Position numbers and translations under genes: made by a program. From NCBI GenBank assembly GCA_002296185.1, contig DBHM01000023.1, positions 1 to 7,838 of the forward strand: a DNA stretch of 7,838 bases, written 5' to 3'. Source of the DNA: Alphaproteobacteria bacterium UBA828. Its GTDB lineage: Bacteria; Pseudomonadota; Alphaproteobacteria; UBA828. The number at the start of each line of letters is the position of its first letter. The first letter of the stretch is position 1. A model generated the notes under the pieces. That model was not told the origin of the DNA. It did not search any database and was given only the letters and a program-made list of their open reading frames with translations. Positions 5,932 through 7,838 of this stretch are shown piece by piece.

Positions 5932-7218
5932 ATGGAAACTACACTAAAATTTGGCAAGAATGGATTAAATGTCAACCTTTCTGATGACTTAAAGGTTTCA
6001 GTCATTAGCAAAGCTCCAATGCCTATTCTAAATGATCCAGTGAAAGCAGTCGAAACAGCACTTTCTAACCCTATTGAGTGTGATAGTCTTGATAAATTAG
6101 CCGGTCCCAATAAAACAGCATGTATTTTAATTTGCGATATTACAAGACCAGTTCCAAACAACTTAATCTTACCTAGCCTCTTAAAAAATTTAATTCATAA
6201 CGGACTAAAACCTCAGAACATAACTATTTTAATTGCTACTGGCCTTCATAGACCTAATGAAGGCCCTGAAATGCAGGAACTCATTGGAAATGATTGGGTG
6301 CTAAAAACCGTGAATGTAGTAAATCACTTTGCACGTAATGACCATGAGCATGTATCAATTGGCACCACAAGCCGTAATACACCCATCAAACTTGATAGAC
6401 GTTTTGTAGAAGCAGACTTAAAAATAGTTACTGGATTAGTTGAACCACATTTGATGGCAGGATGGTCAGGCGGACGCAAAGTTATTGCTCCGGGTATAGC
6501 ACATCGAGATACGATTACTAGTTTCCACAGCTCTCGATACATGGAACATCCGAAATGCGCCTTGTGTATACTTGATGGTAACCCGTTACATGAAGACCAA
6601 GTTGAAATAGTTCATATGCTTGGGGGGGCCCTAGCGGTAAATGTCGTACTAGACGATGAACGCAGACCTACTTTTTTTAATTTTGGGAATATTTTAGCCA
6701 GTCATTATAAAGCAATAGATTTTGCAAAAAAGTATACGATTGTACCAATTGCAAAAAAATTTAATACTGTAGTTACCTCTGCAGCTGGATACCCCTTAGA
6801 TAAAACTTACTATCAGACTGTTAAAGGCATGGTTGGTGCCTTAGATATTCTAAAACCTGGAGGCAACCTAATTATTGCCTCAGAGTGTTCTGAGGGCCTA
6901 GGTTCTCCAGAGTACGCAATAGCCCAACAAAAACTTTTAAATCTCGGTAGTGAAGGTTTCATTGATACTGTGCAGAAGCAGAAGTTTGCAGAAATTGATG
7001 AATGGCAAACACAAATGCTTGTTAAACCAATGCGCCTAGGGAAAGTGCATTTGTATACTGATAGTCTTTCTCAGGAAGACCTCGTACTTACGGGCGTTAA
7101 CATTACTCCCTCTGTAGAAAAGGCTATTGAACAAAGTGTGAGGGAAACCATGGACACAGAGGTAGCCATAATTCCAGAAGGACCCTATGTAGTCCCTTCT
7201 TTTTCAACCAATCACTAA
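5932..7218 (+). CDS. larA: LarA-family nickel-pincer racemase/epimerase (lactate racemase-like)
   Basis: The 428-residue protein has the length and motifs of LarA (DUF2088 plus C-terminal domain), cytoplasmic enzymes that racemise or epimerise 2-hydroxyacids with the nickel-pincer nucleotide cofactor. Visible motifs are CDITRP (Asp69, Arg72), TGLHRP (His106), GLVEPHLMAGWSGGRK with His173 and Lys183, FHSS with His199, and YYQTVKG with Tyr294, Gln295 and Lys298. From memory these correspond to the phosphate-binding, cofactor-tethering Lys184 and catalytic His108/His174 positions of Lactobacillus plantarum LarA. All key residues appear intact. The cofactor needs LarB, LarC and LarE, none of which lie in this window. 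LarA homologues act on several 2-hydroxyacids, so lactate is not assured. The ATG at 5932 is preferred over in-frame TTG codons at 5923 and 5929, though no strong Shine-Dalgarno site decides it. It lies 69 bases after the glutamate-synthase-like operon on the same strand. Confidence 0.88.
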   Translation: METTLKFGKNGLNVNLSDDLKVSVISKAPMPILNDPVKAVETALSNPIECDSLDKLAGPNKTACILICDITRPVPNNLILPSLLKNLIHNGLKPQNITILIATGLHRPNEGPEMQELIGNDWVLKTVNVVNHFARNDHEHVSIGTTSRNTPIKLDRRFVEADLKIVTGLVEPHLMAGWSGGRKVIAPGIAHRDTITSFHSSRYMEHPKCALCILDGNPLHEDQVEIVHMLGGALAVNVVLDDERRPTFFNFGNILASHYKAIDFAKKYTIVPIAKKFNTVVTSAAGYPLDKTYYQTVKGMVGALDILKPGGNLIIASECSEGLGSPEYAIAQQKLLNLGSEGFIDTVQKQKFAEIDEWQTQMLVKPMRLGKVHLYTDSLSQEDLVLTGVNITPSVEKAIEQSVRETMDTEVAIIPEGPYVVPSFSTNH

Positions 7219-7240
7219 TAAGAAGAAGACTCTTTTTTCA

Positions 7241-7759
7241 CTAATCTATTGATTGAGCCCTAATAATACCATCACTAGTACTACTTCCAGATTCGTCCAT
7301 TTCTAATGCCCTAGGAGACATAACAATTGTTACTTTAGAACCACCTAGTGTTCTATTCTCAATTTGGATATTTGCAACCCGTAACTTCTTGGCAAAAGAC
7401 AGAATACTAATATCTGTTTGAACACTAGTTATATGATTCCACCCAAAGTTCTGCATGTCCTTTAGATAAAGAGCAAAAGCATCGCTTGCAGACTCACGAA
7501 GTGATATTACTAGACGCCCCGTCCAATAATCACCTCGCCCCAAAACTAAACTTACATCCGGGTCAAGTTTTGCTCCCTGAGGAATGGGAATATCAGAAAT
7601 TGGCTGAAAGGGCTGAGCGACAATATCTAATTCATCAGACTTTTCAGGCACACTACTTCTTGGCAAAGAGGTCAACTGAGAGCAACTTGCCAAAATGATA
7701 GTCACTGCAAGGCCGATGCAAATAGATTTAATTCTAAAAAAACCGAATCGTAATCGCAT
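7241..7759 (-). CDS. Predicted lipoprotein of unknown function
   Basis: This 172-residue protein has a basic N-terminus (MRLRFGFFRIK), a hydrophobic segment at 13-24 and a lipobox LASC with Cys26, so it should be cleaved by signal peptidase II and anchored in a membrane. Serine at +2 favours the outer membrane by the enterobacterial sorting rule. The mature part starts with a polar linker (27-50). It is followed by a compact domain (about 51-150): a PISDIPIPQGAKLD segment, VLGRGDYWTGRLVIS, a helix with YLKDMQNFGW, then alternating strands ending VTIVMSPR. The tail is Ser/Asp-rich. I recall similar small lipoproteins in Alphaproteobacteria but no function. The gene converges on the LarA-like gene with 22 bases between the stops, so the two are not an operon. 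The start codon has only a weak Shine-Dalgarno-like AAGTAAG. Confidence 0.8.
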   Translation of the reverse strand: MRLRFGFFRIKSICIGLAVTIILASCSQLTSLPRSSVPEKSDELDIVAQPFQPISDIPIPQGAKLDPDVSLVLGRGDYWTGRLVISLRESASDAFALYLKDMQNFGWNHITSVQTDISILSFAKKLRVANIQIENRTLGGSKVTIVMSPRALEMDESGSSTSDGIIRAQSID

Positions 7760-7795
7760 ATCTTACTTTACCATCTCTAACGAAATTAGCCAAAG

Positions 7796-7824
7796 ATTCT
7801 AATTAAGGCTTGATAATCTGGGAA
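7796..7824 (-). promoter_or_regulatory. Candidate promoter of the lipoprotein gene
   Basis: On the minus strand TTCCCA (7824-7819, four of six -35 positions) is followed by a 17-base spacer and TAGAAT (7801-7796, five of six -10 positions). A start near 7789 would give a leader of about 30 bases. The -35 begins directly after the CCA of the probable tRNA. Readthrough from the tRNA is an alternative. Confidence 0.3.
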
Positions 7825-7838
7825 TGGTGCGGTCGAGA
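7825..7838 (-). tRNA. Probable 3' end of a tRNA gene, likely tRNA-Leu, cut by the window edge
   Basis: Read on the minus strand, the last 14 bases are TCTCGACCGCACCA. This fits the end of a T stem, a seven-base acceptor strand CGACCGC, discriminator A and an encoded CCA. The matching 5' acceptor strand would be GCGGTCG, which I recall as the start of tRNA-Leu genes in Alphaproteobacteria (GCGGTCGTGGCGGAA...). The rest of the gene lies beyond the window, so the cloverleaf and anticodon cannot be verified. Confidence 0.5.

Noticed and set aside
6622..6680. Homopolymer runs (seven G at 6622-6628, seven T at 6672-6678) as frameshift sites
   Set aside because: The LarA-like frame continues unbroken through both runs, with family-consistent protein on either side.
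7220..7237. Hairpin between the convergent genes (AAGAAGA / TCTTTTT) as a terminator
   Set aside because: The stem is seven pairs, nearly all A-T with a G-T wobble, and only one T remains after it. It is too weak to call.

Overview
The window is AT-rich bacterial DNA with compact, same-strand genes, ATG starts and recognisable Shine-Dalgarno sites. The glutamate-synthase-like proteins resemble the GlxB/GlxC/GlxD (MgsA/MgsB/MgsC) families of Alphaproteobacteria and other methylamine-using bacteria. A lipoprotein with a clear lipobox points to a Gram-negative cell, and the right edge looks like the 3' end of an alphaproteobacterial-type tRNA-Leu. A low-GC, possibly marine, alphaproteobacterium is the best guess, but this is inference from family resemblance.

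Layout. Positions 1-162 hold the C-terminal tail of a plus-strand gene, probably an MBL-fold hydrolase. Positions 163-465 are non-coding and rich in inverted repeats. They contain candidate promoters, a stem-loop and a convincing intrinsic terminator at 366-390. A tight operon follows: a class II glutamine amidotransferase (466-1383); an overlapping fusion of a GXGXG beta-helix with an FMN glutamate synthase domain (1365-3323); and, one base later, a GltD-like Fe-S/FAD/NAD(P)H oxidoreductase (3325-5862). After a 69-base gap with its own candidate promoter comes a LarA-family protein (5932-7218). A convergent lipoprotein gene (7241-7759, minus strand) and the probable end of a minus-strand tRNA-Leu (7825-7838) close the window.

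How the genes fit together. The first three operon genes form a disassembled glutamate synthase. The amidotransferase should release ammonia from glutamine. The FMN domain should use it in reductive amination, or in an N-methylglutamate-synthase-like exchange. The GltD-like subunit should supply electrons from NAD(P)H. The most unusual feature is the C-terminal third of the GltD-like protein. It is a degenerate copy of the same FMN domain found in the preceding gene, recognisable by eye but without the Fe-S cysteines and the NTGEGG motif. The LarA-type protein keeps the full set of nickel-pincer and catalytic residues. Its substrate is unknown, and its closeness to the operon suggests 2-hydroxyacid metabolism linked to glutamate/2-oxoglutarate or C1-amine metabolism.
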